Origin: Collinsella sp.
GTDB lineage: Bacteria > Actinomycetota > Coriobacteriia > Coriobacteriales > Coriobacteriaceae
Direction: 5' to 3'
Assembly: GCA_019419555.1 (NCBI GenBank)
Contig: DXZR01000045.1
Span: 1 to 13,299 of the forward strand
Length of the DNA stretch: 13,299 nt
Both the position numbers and the translations under genes were made by a program. This document shows, in pieces, positions 1 to 6,992 of the stretch; position 1 is the stretch's first letter; each line of letters begins with the position of its first letter. The notes under the pieces were generated by a model. That model saw only the letters and a list, made by a program, of their open reading frames with translations. It searched no databases and was not told the origin of the DNA.

Positions 1-1
1 G

Positions 2-55
2 CACCTGAAGAAGGTCGCCGCCGGCGAGATCGTCAACAGCCCGCGCGAGTACTAG
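2..55 (+). CDS. 3' end of an upstream gene, probably rmlA (glucose-1-phosphate thymidylyltransferase)
   Basis: An open frame enters from the left edge and encodes 17 residues ending in NSPREY before a TAG stop at 53-55. The rmlB start follows 19 bases later, so the gene is probably in the same operon. The tail is too short to identify by sequence. The suggestion of RmlA, which makes dTDP-glucose for RmlB, comes only from the usual rmlA-rmlB order. The high-GC, C/G-ending codons match rmlB and the rmlC-rmlD fusion. Confidence 0.4.
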   Translation, partial: HLKKVAAGEIVNSPREY

Positions 56-61
56 GAACTG

Positions 62-79
62 AGGAGATATACATATGGC
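62..79 (+). promoter_or_regulatory. rmlB ribosome binding site, T7 gene 10-like
   Basis: AGGAG at 62-66 stands 8 bases before the rmlB ATG at 75 and decides that start. The 18 bases from 62 to 79, covering the Shine-Dalgarno, the AT-rich spacer, the ATG and the first two bases of codon 2, read the same as the phage T7 gene 10 leader as I remember it. The spacer is AT-rich against a GC-rich background, which would keep the start unstructured and suggests strong translation. Confidence 0.75.
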
Positions 80-1097
80 AGAGGAGACCTTCTCCCCCAG
101 GAACATCATCGTCACGGGCGGCTGCGGCTTCATCGGCAGCAACTTCGTCCACTACGTGGTCGACAACCACCCCGACGTCCACGTCACCGTCCTGGACAAG
201 CTGACCTACGCCGGCAACCCCGAGAACATCGCCGGGCTGCCCTCCGACCGCGTGGAGCTCGTCGTGGGCGACATCTGCGACGCCGCCTTGCTCGATGAGC
301 TGGTCCCCGGCCACGACGCCATCGTGCACTACGCCGCAGAGAGCCACAACGACAACTCCATCGCCGACCCCGAGCCGTTCCTCCGCACCAACGTGGAGGG
401 AACCTTCCGCCTGCTGGAGGCCGTGCGCAAATACGGCGTCCGCTACCACCACGTCTCCACCGACGAGGTCTACGGCGACCTCGCGCTCGACGACCCCGCC
501 AAGTTCACCGAGGAGACGCCGTACCACCCGTCCTCGCCGTACTCGAGCACCAAGGCGTCCTCCGATATGCTGGTCCGCGCCTGGACCCGCACCTACGGGC
601 TTCGCGCCACGATCTCCAACTGCTCCAACAACTACGGCCCCTACCAGCACGTGGAGAAGTTCATCCCGCGCCAGATCACGAACATCATCGACGGCGTCCG
701 CCCCAAGCTCTACGGCCGCGGCGAGAACGTCCGCGACTGGATCCACACCGAGGACCACTCCTCGGCCGTCTGGGACATCCTGACCCGCGGCCGCACGGGG
801 GAGACCTACCTCATCGGCGCCGACGGGGAGAAGAACAACATCACCGTGCTCCGCATGATCCTCGAGGCGATGGGAAAGGATCCCGAGGACTTCGACTGGG
901 TCGCCGACCGCCCCGGCCACGACCGCCGCTACGCCATCGACTCGACCAAGCTCCGGCGCGAGCTGGGCTGGAGGCCGGCGCACACCGACTTCGCCGGGGG
1001 CCTCAGGCAAACGATCGACTGGTACGTGGCCAACGAGTCCTGGTGGCGCCCGGCCAAGGAGGCCACCGAGGCCCGCTACCGCGCCCAGGGCCAGTAA
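75..1097 (+). CDS. rmlB: dTDP-glucose 4,6-dehydratase RmlB
   Basis: This cytoplasmic NAD-dependent enzyme converts dTDP-D-glucose to dTDP-4-keto-6-deoxy-D-glucose, the second step of dTDP-L-rhamnose synthesis. The 340-residue protein is a complete extended short-chain dehydrogenase. The nucleotide-binding motif TGGCGFIGS lies at residues 14-22, and DKLTYAGN (41-48) is the RmlB signature after the second strand. HYAAESHNDNSI lies at about 85-96, and STDEVYGD at 128-135 carries the Thr-Asp-Glu active-site residues. The catalytic YSSTK (Tyr156, Lys160) follows. Length is normal for the family (about 320-360). The start has a strong Shine-Dalgarno at 62-66. It lies 13 bases upstream of the rmlC-rmlD fusion and shares its very high GC. 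The ESHNDNSI wording differs slightly from the usual ESHVDRSI, which I read as lineage variation and not as loss of function. Confidence 0.95.
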   Translation: MAEETFSPRNIIVTGGCGFIGSNFVHYVVDNHPDVHVTVLDKLTYAGNPENIAGLPSDRVELVVGDICDAALLDELVPGHDAIVHYAAESHNDNSIADPEPFLRTNVEGTFRLLEAVRKYGVRYHHVSTDEVYGDLALDDPAKFTEETPYHPSSPYSSTKASSDMLVRAWTRTYGLRATISNCSNNYGPYQHVEKFIPRQITNIIDGVRPKLYGRGENVRDWIHTEDHSSAVWDILTRGRTGETYLIGADGEKNNITVLRMILEAMGKDPEDFDWVADRPGHDRRYAIDSTKLRRELGWRPAHTDFAGGLRQTIDWYVANESWWRPAKEATEARYRAQGQ

Positions 1098-1104
1098 GGA
1101 GGGG
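1096..1104 (+). promoter_or_regulatory. Ribosome binding site of the rmlC-rmlD fusion
   Basis: AAGGAGGGG begins inside the rmlB stop codon (1095-1097) and ends 6 bases before the ATG at 1111. It fixes the start of the fusion gene and suggests coupled translation with rmlB. Confidence 0.8.
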
Positions 1105-1110
1105 AGAGAC

Positions 1111-2583
1111 ATGGCAGACATCGCATTCGAGAAGGACCTCTCCGTCGCCGAGACCGGCATCGGGGGCCTGAAGGTCGTTGACCTCGCCGTCCACGGCGAC
1201 TCGCGCGGCTGGTTCAAGGAGAACTGGCAGCGCGCCAAGATGACCGCCCGGGGCATCCCCGACCTCAGGGTCGTCCAGAACAACATCTCCTACAACGACA
1301 GCCGCGGCGTCACCCGCGGCATCCACGCCGAGCCCTGGGACAAGTTCATCTCCGTCGCCCGCGGCAGCGTCTTCGGCGCATGGGTGGACCTGCGCGAGGG
1401 AAGCGAGACCTTCGGCAAGGTGTTCACGACCGTTCTGGATCCCAGCAAGGCCATCTACGTCCCGCGCGGCGTGGGCAACTCCTTCCAGGCCCTGGAGGAC
1501 GGCACCGCCTACACCTACCTGGTGGACGCCCACTGGTCGCTGGAGCTGAAGAGGACCTACACCTTCGTGAACCTCGCCGACCCGGAGCTCGCCATCGAGT
1601 GGCCGATCCCTCTCGACCAGGCCACCGTCTCCGAGGCGGACCTCAACCACCCGATGCTGAGGGACGTCGTCCCCATGGCGCCGAAGCGCACCCTCGTCAC
1701 CGGCTGCGACGGCCAGCTGGGCCGCGCGGTCCGCGAGCTGGCCGAGGATCGCGGCGTGGCGAAGGACTTCGACTTCTGCGACATCGACACCTTCGACATG
1801 TCCGACCCGGAGGCCTATGCGCAGTACGACTGGTCGCTCTACGGCACCGTGATCAACTGCGGTGCCTACACGGCCGTGGACAGGGCGGAGACCCCCGAGG
1901 GCCGCGTGACCGCCTGGAAGGCCAACGCGACCGGCCCGGCGCTTCTGGCCCGCACCTGCGCCGGGCACGGGATCACCCTGGTCCACGTGTCCTCCGACTA
2001 CGTCTTCGACGGCACCGCCGAGGTGCATGACGAGGACGAGCCCCTCAGCCCGCTGTCCGTCTACGGCCAGACCAAGGCCGCCGGCGACATCGCCGTGGCC
2101 GGCTGCCCCCGCCACTACATCATGCGCTCCAGCTGGGTCATCGGCGAGGGCCGCAACTTCGTCAAGACCATGAGGGGGCTCTCCGACCGCGTCGCAGACC
2201 CCGAGGACAAGCTCACGCAGGTCACGGTCGTGGACGACCAGCTGGGCCGCCTGACCTTCACGCGCGACATGGCGCGGGCCATCTTCCACGTGCTGGGGAC
2301 GCACGCGCCCTACGGCACCTACGACTGCACCGGCTCCGGCGCCGTGAAGAGCTGGGCGGACATCGCCCGCGCCGTCTTCGAGGCCGCCAACGGCAACGGC
2401 GAGAAGGTCGTGCCGGTCAGCACCGCCGACTACTACGCGAGCGCCGCGGGCCCCGTCGCCCCGCGCCCGGTCCACTCCGCGCTCGACCTGTCGAAACTCG
2501 AGGCCGTCGGCTTCCACATGCCCGACTGGGAGGAAGAGCTGGGGGAGTACCTGGATGCCTTGGATTTGGGAGGTTCTTTCTAA
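1111..2583 (+). CDS. rmlCD: Bifunctional dTDP-4-dehydrorhamnose 3,5-epimerase / reductase (RmlC-RmlD fusion)
   Basis: This 490-residue cytoplasmic enzyme should carry out the last two steps of dTDP-L-rhamnose synthesis. Residues 1 to about 185 are an RmlC-type cupin. HGDSRGWF (28-35) and RGIH with His72 match the conserved catalytic region. YTYLV at 134-138 lies where the family's active-site Tyr strand is expected, and DPELAIEW (157-164) matches the C-terminal conserved stretch. Residues from about 191 to the end are an RmlD-type short-chain dehydrogenase: TGCDGQLG (197-204), CGAYTAVDRAE (250-260), SSDYVFDG (294-301), catalytic Tyr318 and Lys322 in YGQTK, and RSSWVIGEG. The domains are joined by a short linker with no stop. 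An internal ATG at 1675 has no convincing ribosome site. RmlC-RmlD fusions are known in actinobacteria. The RmlC half has Asn123 in GVGNSF where classical enzymes have His in GFAHGF. This is the last very GC-rich gene before the composition change. Confidence 0.93.
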   Translation: MADIAFEKDLSVAETGIGGLKVVDLAVHGDSRGWFKENWQRAKMTARGIPDLRVVQNNISYNDSRGVTRGIHAEPWDKFISVARGSVFGAWVDLREGSETFGKVFTTVLDPSKAIYVPRGVGNSFQALEDGTAYTYLVDAHWSLELKRTYTFVNLADPELAIEWPIPLDQATVSEADLNHPMLRDVVPMAPKRTLVTGCDGQLGRAVRELAEDRGVAKDFDFCDIDTFDMSDPEAYAQYDWSLYGTVINCGAYTAVDRAETPEGRVTAWKANATGPALLARTCAGHGITLVHVSSDYVFDGTAEVHDEDEPLSPLSVYGQTKAAGDIAVAGCPRHYIMRSSWVIGEGRNFVKTMRGLSDRVADPEDKLTQVTVVDDQLGRLTFTRDMARAIFHVLGTHAPYGTYDCTGSGAVKSWADIARAVFEAANGNGEKVVPVSTADYYASAAGPVAPRPVHSALDLSKLEAVGFHMPDWEEELGEYLDALDLGGSF

Positions 2584-2587
2584 AGAT

Positions 2588-3589
2588 ATGATTTCTACAG
2601 CATCAAAAGCTGAAGCGCCTCTTGTTAGCATCGTCGTCCCCATCTTCAACGTGGGGCCGTTCGTGCTTCCCTGCATAAGGTCGCTGCTCTGTCAGACGTA
2701 TCCAAATATTGAGATTCTTATCGTGGATGACGGCTGTACCGATGACACGGTTGAGTTGATTGCTAGCGTCGTCGGGGATGATTCACGCGTCGAGATTCTC
2801 CACAAGGAGAACGGCGGGCTCTCATCTGCCCGAAATTATGGCACTCGGCTTTGTCACGGTGACTACTTGATGTATGTCGACGGAGACGATCTCATAGATC
2901 CGCGGGCCGTTGAGTTCATGCTCCAGGCGGCTTTGAGATACCATGTGTCGTTTGTCGCGGGGTCCTTTGCCAAGATGCCTCCTCTCGAGAGTTATGAAAT
3001 GCGGAGTGAGCCTTTGTTCACGTTGGAGAGCGGCTGGGAGCATCTGAGGCGCCTTCTTCTGCTCGAAGGGGAGAGCGGGTCTGCCTGGGGCAAGTTGTTT
3101 TCCCGTTCTTTGATGCCCGACCTTGTGTTCCCCGAGGGTCAGCTTTTCGAGGATATGGGCGTGACTTCCGCGATTTGCTCCCGTGTAGAGACCGTCGCTG
3201 TCACTGACGCCCCTTTCTATGCGTACGTGACGAGGCCCGGTTCCATCACAACGCTTAAGAAGCAAGGCCCTAAGCATGTGAGGGATATGGATGCTGCCAT
3301 TGAGGCCGTGCGGCGGGTTGCCGAGGGAAATTTTGATGGCGAGTTCGAGTGCTTCCGAGCGTATTGCATTCTGCGCGTTGCCATGCGGGTTGATCTCGAT
3401 AGCTTTGCCGACAGGGCGGAGGGGCAGGCGTATTTGAGGCTTGCCCGCGACCTTGCGATGCGCGCCTCAAGGAACACCCTAGCTTCGCGCACCTGGAGAC
3501 TGAGGTGCGCGCTTTTTGCGCTTTCCCCGAAGATGCATAACGCTTTCTATGCCCTTTATGCCGCGATTTCTGGCAAAGCAATCGGATAA
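2588..3589 (+). CDS. GT2 family glycosyltransferase (first of three)
   Basis: This cytoplasmic or membrane-associated transferase probably adds one sugar to the lipid-linked repeat unit; donor and acceptor cannot be read from sequence. The 333-residue protein has a GT-A fold pattern: SIVVPIFNV (14-22), ILIVDDG (43-49) with nucleotide-contacting Asp47-Asp48, GGLSSARNYG (76-85), the metal-binding DGDD at 98-101, and Glu188-Asp189 as the likely catalytic-base region. The C-terminal third shows no recognised domain. I place the start at the ATG at 2588, where the protein begins just before the GT2 core; the nearest GGAGG (2569-2573) is 14 bases away. An in-frame ATG at 2555, inside the fusion gene, has a better spaced GGGGGAG (2541-2547) and would add 11 residues. 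The gene is much less GC-rich than the rml genes, which suggests it belongs to an exchanged block. Confidence 0.88.
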   Translation: MISTASKAEAPLVSIVVPIFNVGPFVLPCIRSLLCQTYPNIEILIVDDGCTDDTVELIASVVGDDSRVEILHKENGGLSSARNYGTRLCHGDYLMYVDGDDLIDPRAVEFMLQAALRYHVSFVAGSFAKMPPLESYEMRSEPLFTLESGWEHLRRLLLLEGESGSAWGKLFSRSLMPDLVFPEGQLFEDMGVTSAICSRVETVAVTDAPFYAYVTRPGSITTLKKQGPKHVRDMDAAIEAVRRVAEGNFDGEFECFRAYCILRVAMRVDLDSFADRAEGQAYLRLARDLAMRASRNTLASRTWRLRCALFALSPKMHNAFYALYAAISGKAIG

Positions 3590-3613
3590 TCCCTATGAAC
3601 AAAGGTTTTTAAT

Positions 3614-4630
3614 GTGAGATTCTCGATAATCATTCCCGTTTATAACGTAGAGGAATATCTCGGACAATGCTTGGACAGCATTGCACATCAGGATTATTCC
3701 GACTACGAGGTCGTCATCGTCGACGACGGCTCGACCGACGGCAGCGCGAGTATCTATGAGCGCTTCGCCGCGGAGGCGGATGTTCCCGTCCGCATAGTCA
3801 AACAGGAGAACAAGGGGTTGCTGCTTGCTCGCCGTGCCGGGATCAAAGCCGCCAACGGTGATTATTATTGGCACGTCGACGGCGACGACGGTCTGGCGCC
3901 CAATGCAATGTGTGCGGTTTCCGGGATCATTGACGAACTGGATCCCGACGTCGTGTTGATCTGCCTTAGCGAATCTCCGACGTTCGGCTCTGTGCTCCCT
4001 GGGGGACTGCCCGGTGAACAGCGTTTCTATACCGGAGAAAGCCTTAACGATGTACGCTCTGCGTTCCTCGATGGATATATTCCTAATATGGTCACTAAAA
4101 TCGCTCGAAGGTCTTGCGTCGATGCCGATTCAGATTACTCGCCTTATGGGAAGATGCAGCTTGGGGAAGATCAGCTGCAAAGCCTTTACATTCTCGATAA
4201 TATGAAGAGCGCCGCATGCGTTCGCGAGCCCTTGTATTATTATCGTCCCAACGCAAGCAGCATTACTGCCAATTATCGCGAAGGCCAGATTGCCCAGTAC
4301 GCCATGGTCAAGGAAGCCGTCCATCGACAGGCCGTCGCGTGGGATTCGAAATGGCCGGGGAATGGATTTGCTGAGACCGCTCTTGTCGGTTATCTGTCTA
4401 ACGGTTTCTACGACATGCGCAAGAATGCTGATGGCAAGTGGTTTAAAAAGCAGTTCCAGGAGTTCAGGGATACATCGCTGTACGCGGAGGCCATCGGTCG
4501 ATGCGGGGATTTGAGGCTTGAGCAGCGGATCTTCTTCACTTTGTTGGAAAAGAAAATGGATTATCTTGCGTATGTGTGCTTGGTTGCCTGCCGCGCTGCT
4601 ACTCCGCTGGCGAGGAGCTTGGCTCGATGA
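3614..4630 (+). CDS. GT2 family glycosyltransferase (second of three), GTG start
   Basis: This 338-residue protein probably adds another sugar to the repeat unit. GT2 motifs are SIIIPVYNV (4-12), VVIVDDGSTDGS (33-44), GLLLARRAG (68-76), the metal-binding DGDD at 89-92, and Glu185-Asp186 followed by QLQS, the usual catalytic-base position. It resembles the first GT2 in fold and length, but the sequences differ enough that a recent duplication is unlikely. The start is GTG at 3614 with AAAGG (3601-3605) 8 bases upstream; an ATG at 3612 is out of frame and runs straight into TGA. The 3' end overlaps the next gene as ATGA (4627-4630), implying translational coupling to the polymerase. The last residues, rich in Ala, Leu and Arg, could form an amphipathic membrane-attaching segment. 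Confidence 0.88.
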   Translation: MRFSIIIPVYNVEEYLGQCLDSIAHQDYSDYEVVIVDDGSTDGSASIYERFAAEADVPVRIVKQENKGLLLARRAGIKAANGDYYWHVDGDDGLAPNAMCAVSGIIDELDPDVVLICLSESPTFGSVLPGGLPGEQRFYTGESLNDVRSAFLDGYIPNMVTKIARRSCVDADSDYSPYGKMQLGEDQLQSLYILDNMKSAACVREPLYYYRPNASSITANYREGQIAQYAMVKEAVHRQAVAWDSKWPGNGFAETALVGYLSNGFYDMRKNADGKWFKKQFQEFRDTSLYAEAIGRCGDLRLEQRIFFTLLEKKMDYLAYVCLVACRAATPLARSLAR

Positions 4631-5895
4631 AGATCTTAACTATCAGTTCGGGAGGCATGCCGCAGAGGACCCTATCGATGGCGGGTAGGGGGAACGCGCT
4701 CGGCATGGTGTTCTTCCTTGGCGTATGCGCTATTGTTTCGCCCCTCCTCGCCGTTTTCCTCTCCCTTCTCGTCTTTACCGGGGCCCCTACAAAGAAGATG
4801 GCGGTTGCCTGCGCCCTTGGGGTTGGGTTTTCCGCTGCGCTTGTCGCCCATGGTATCGTTTACAACCACCCTGTCGATATGACCCGATGGATGGTTGAAT
4901 GCGGCTACTACGATGGCAGGAACATTCTCTCGATCGGAACCAGCCTGAACGAGGATCACAACGGCCTGCTCGTCTGGAACTTTCTGTGTTGGGTAACCGG
5001 GAATATCGGCGACCTCCGACTTCTCCAGTCGCTCGCCGCGTTTTTCGGTTACGGTCTCATCGCTTGGCTGATGATGGACAGGTGTGCCGAGGAGACGACA
5101 GATGCATGGGCTTTCCTCCCGCTCATGCTATTCATCTTTTTTGCCGTCCCGGCGCAGCCCCTGATCGGTAACGTTCGCTCGGCTCTCGGCTGCGTGATTT
5201 GTGCGGTCGCGATATGTAAGAGGCGGTCTTACGGGTTCAGGGATTCTCTGCCGTCGCTCGTCCTGATCATCGTCGCATGCCTCATCCACAATTCTATGCT
5301 GCTCGTCTTGGTTTTGTTCCTAGTTCAGCCGATTCTCGAGCGTAACCCTGTCAGGAATTCGATTATCTGCGTTGTCGCGGTCGTCACCATGATTTCCGTG
5401 GCTTCCGTACTTCTCGCGTCCCATTTGTTTGACGGGGTGCCTGTCATTACGAGCGTTCTGAAGAAGGCGAGTTTCTATACCATCGGCACGGAGTGGGATC
5501 AAGAGCAGGCGGACAACCTTCTCAGCAATCTGAGCCATGTGTTTTCGTTGCTGCTGCTCGGGGTCCTGCTGCTTAGGATCTACGCCACGAGACAGCATGA
5601 TGGACGAACGGCGCTCGTTCTTGTTTTGACGATGTGCGTCATCGCGATGGAACTCACCCTCGTTAACGTCGGCAACCGCTTGAAGTTCATTCCGATCTTG
5701 ATTGGCTCGACATATCTGCTTAACAACAAGGGAAGGGGCCATGCGGTTGATTCGCGATGGCCGATTCTTGCCGATGCCGTTTTGATGTTGCTCGCTATTG
5801 CCGTCTGGTTGATCTCCATTGCAAGCTTCATCCCTTCATTCAACTATGTCGAGGTCATGAAGAGCGCCGTTTTCTATCCGCTTCTCCTTTTCTAG
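4627..5895 (+). CDS. EpsG/Wzy-type polysaccharide polymerase
   Basis: This polytopic membrane protein of 422 residues probably polymerises the exported repeat units. It has roughly nine or more hydrophobic segments, starting at about residues 25-50 (MVFFLGVCAIVSPLLAVF) and ending with a segment near 390. A charged loop after the second membrane region reads HPVDMTRWM (81-89), comparable to the Asp-x-x-x-Tyr/Trp region near the start of EpsG-family proteins. NEDHNGLLVWNF (108-119) and GNVRSALG also fit that family. Assignment to EpsG and not another Wzy group is by pattern only. The ATG at 4627 overlaps the previous stop and has GAGGAG (4612-4617) 9 bases upstream. The first 22 residues are polar, so a later start at one of the Met codons 11, 18 or 27 is possible. 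It sits between two GT2 genes, the usual place for a repeat-unit polymerase. Confidence 0.8.
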   Translation: MKILTISSGGMPQRTLSMAGRGNALGMVFFLGVCAIVSPLLAVFLSLLVFTGAPTKKMAVACALGVGFSAALVAHGIVYNHPVDMTRWMVECGYYDGRNILSIGTSLNEDHNGLLVWNFLCWVTGNIGDLRLLQSLAAFFGYGLIAWLMMDRCAEETTDAWAFLPLMLFIFFAVPAQPLIGNVRSALGCVICAVAICKRRSYGFRDSLPSLVLIIVACLIHNSMLLVLVLFLVQPILERNPVRNSIICVVAVVTMISVASVLLASHLFDGVPVITSVLKKASFYTIGTEWDQEQADNLLSNLSHVFSLLLLGVLLLRIYATRQHDGRTALVLVLTMCVIAMELTLVNVGNRLKFIPILIGSTYLLNNKGRGHAVDSRWPILADAVLMLLAIAVWLISIASFIPSFNYVEVMKSAVFYPLLLF

Positions 5896-5906
5896 AGGTT
5901 AAATCC

Positions 5907-6971
5907 ATGTATCAAACTGTCACGGCGCCTCTAATCACGTTTGTTGTCCCCGCTTATAACGCCGTTTCTACCCTAGAGGCAGCCGTTCGCTCGCTTTCTG
6001 AGCAGACGTCCGACGATTGGGAGGCCATCATCGTCGATGACGGATCTGTTGACGGTACGGGTGAGATGGCCGATGCGCTCGCGCGGGGCGATGATCGCAT
6101 TAAGGTTCTTCACCAGGGGAACGCCGGGGTCTCCGCTGCGCGCAATGCTGCTATCGCGGCCGCCAGTGGGGAATATCTCGCCTTCTTGGACGTCGATGAC
6201 ACCGTCGTTCCCAACTTCGTGGAGAAGGCGGGGTCCCTGCTGGGACGCAGGCCTGTCCGCCCCGATGTCGTCGCGCTTGCGTACCGTGCTCTTCCCCGAG
6301 GCACGGTCTTCGGGTACGGGCGGTTCCTCGGGAACGCATCGGAGTTCCTCGAGCTATCGCTCGGGAACAGATACGCCACTTTCCCCTGCTGGCTCTTCCT
6401 CGTTTCTGCTCGGCTCATCGCGGCGAGTGGGGTCCGGTTCACGGTCGGGAGGCGGACCGGCGAGGACCAGGAGTTCATCCTGAAGCTGCTCTGCTGCGCC
6501 TCTATTTGCGAATCTGTCGAAGACAGCGATGTCTACTATCTCTACCGCATGCCTTCCGGGGGCTCGGCCATGGGCCTTAACCTGGAGGGGCAGTTCGATT
6601 ACCCCCGGGCTATGCGAGACGTTCTCTGCTTCGCCGCCAAGCCTGACGTAGGGATGTCTCCCGATGGCTTGGAGGCAGTCGACCGACTGCTTACTGACAG
6701 GTTTGTAGGGGCCTGCGCCTACGCTGCGGAGACTGCGTTCTCCAACGGCGCTTCCGATTCTGATGTCCTTTCCTGGTTGACAGATAGCCTGAAAGGATTT
6801 GATTGCCACGGGGCTCTTGAGAACGGCTGTTGCAGGAGCGAGAACCGGCGGTTTCTTCGCCTCTGGCTCGGCTGCAGCGGCATGATTCCGCTGTATATCC
6901 GCTTCGGTTTGTACATCCGGTCTATCGGCAGAACCATTAAGTACTGGATTTCACGCCGAGGCACTCGTTAG
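5907..6971 (+). CDS. GT2 family glycosyltransferase (third of three)
   Basis: This 354-residue protein is a third sugar transferase for the repeat unit. Motifs are TFVVPAYNA (11-19), AIIVDDGSVDGTG (40-52), AGVSAARNAA (73-82), the metal-binding DVDD at 95-98, and GEDQEF with Glu186-Asp187 as probable catalytic base. The C-terminal region is Cys-rich around CRSENRRF and then hydrophobic (LWLGCSGMIPLYIRFGLYI), which could attach the enzyme to the membrane. The start at 5907 follows AGAGG at 5895-5899, just after the polymerase stop (5893-5895). The same frame stays open upstream, but the ATG at 5757 would overlap the polymerase by 139 bases and adds sequence that does not look like GT2, so I reject it. 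Sugar specificity is unknown. Confidence 0.87.
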   Translation: MYQTVTAPLITFVVPAYNAVSTLEAAVRSLSEQTSDDWEAIIVDDGSVDGTGEMADALARGDDRIKVLHQGNAGVSAARNAAIAAASGEYLAFLDVDDTVVPNFVEKAGSLLGRRPVRPDVVALAYRALPRGTVFGYGRFLGNASEFLELSLGNRYATFPCWLFLVSARLIAASGVRFTVGRRTGEDQEFILKLLCCASICESVEDSDVYYLYRMPSGGSAMGLNLEGQFDYPRAMRDVLCFAAKPDVGMSPDGLEAVDRLLTDRFVGACAYAAETAFSNGASDSDVLSWLTDSLKGFDCHGALENGCCRSENRRFLRLWLGCSGMIPLYIRFGLYIRSIGRTIKYWISRRGTR

Positions 6972-6983
6972 TTATCTTTGATT

Positions 6984-6987
6984 GGAG
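6984..6987 (+). promoter_or_regulatory. Ribosome binding site choosing a TTG start for the pyruvyl transferase
   Basis: GGAG at 6984-6987 is 5 bases before a TTG at 6993. No in-frame ATG lies near the conserved N-terminus, so this site favours TTG 6993 over the other in-frame TTG at 6978, which has no comparable site and would overlap the GGAG. Confidence 0.6.
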
Positions 6988-6992
6988 TTTCA

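Noticed and set aside
33..2676. Long antisense open frames over rmlB and the rmlC-rmlD fusion (33-1286 and 1003-2676, - strand)
   Set aside because: They lie opposite two clearly real enzymes and are Val/Gly/Asp/Arg-rich low-complexity translations, as expected from antisense reading of GC-rich codons. They have no recognisable domain.
3595..3612. Five-codon ATG frame between the first and second GT2 genes
   Set aside because: It is only five codons and ends by overlapping the region just before the GTG start. Nothing supports a leader peptide.
4576..4626. Upstream start for the polymerase at 4576
   Set aside because: The ATG at 4627 overlaps the previous stop (ATGA) and has GAGGAG at a good distance; the earlier start has no better signal and overlaps the GT2 gene by 55 bases.
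4627..4660. MKILTISSGG at the polymerase N-terminus resembles the start of GT4 glycosyltransferases
   Set aside because: The similarity ends after about ten residues and the protein continues as hydrophobic membrane segments, so I read it as chance.
5757..5906. Upstream start for the third GT2 at 5757
   Set aside because: It would overlap the polymerase by 139 bases and adds non-GT2 sequence. The ATG at 5907 has its own ribosome site and is immediately followed by the GT2 core.
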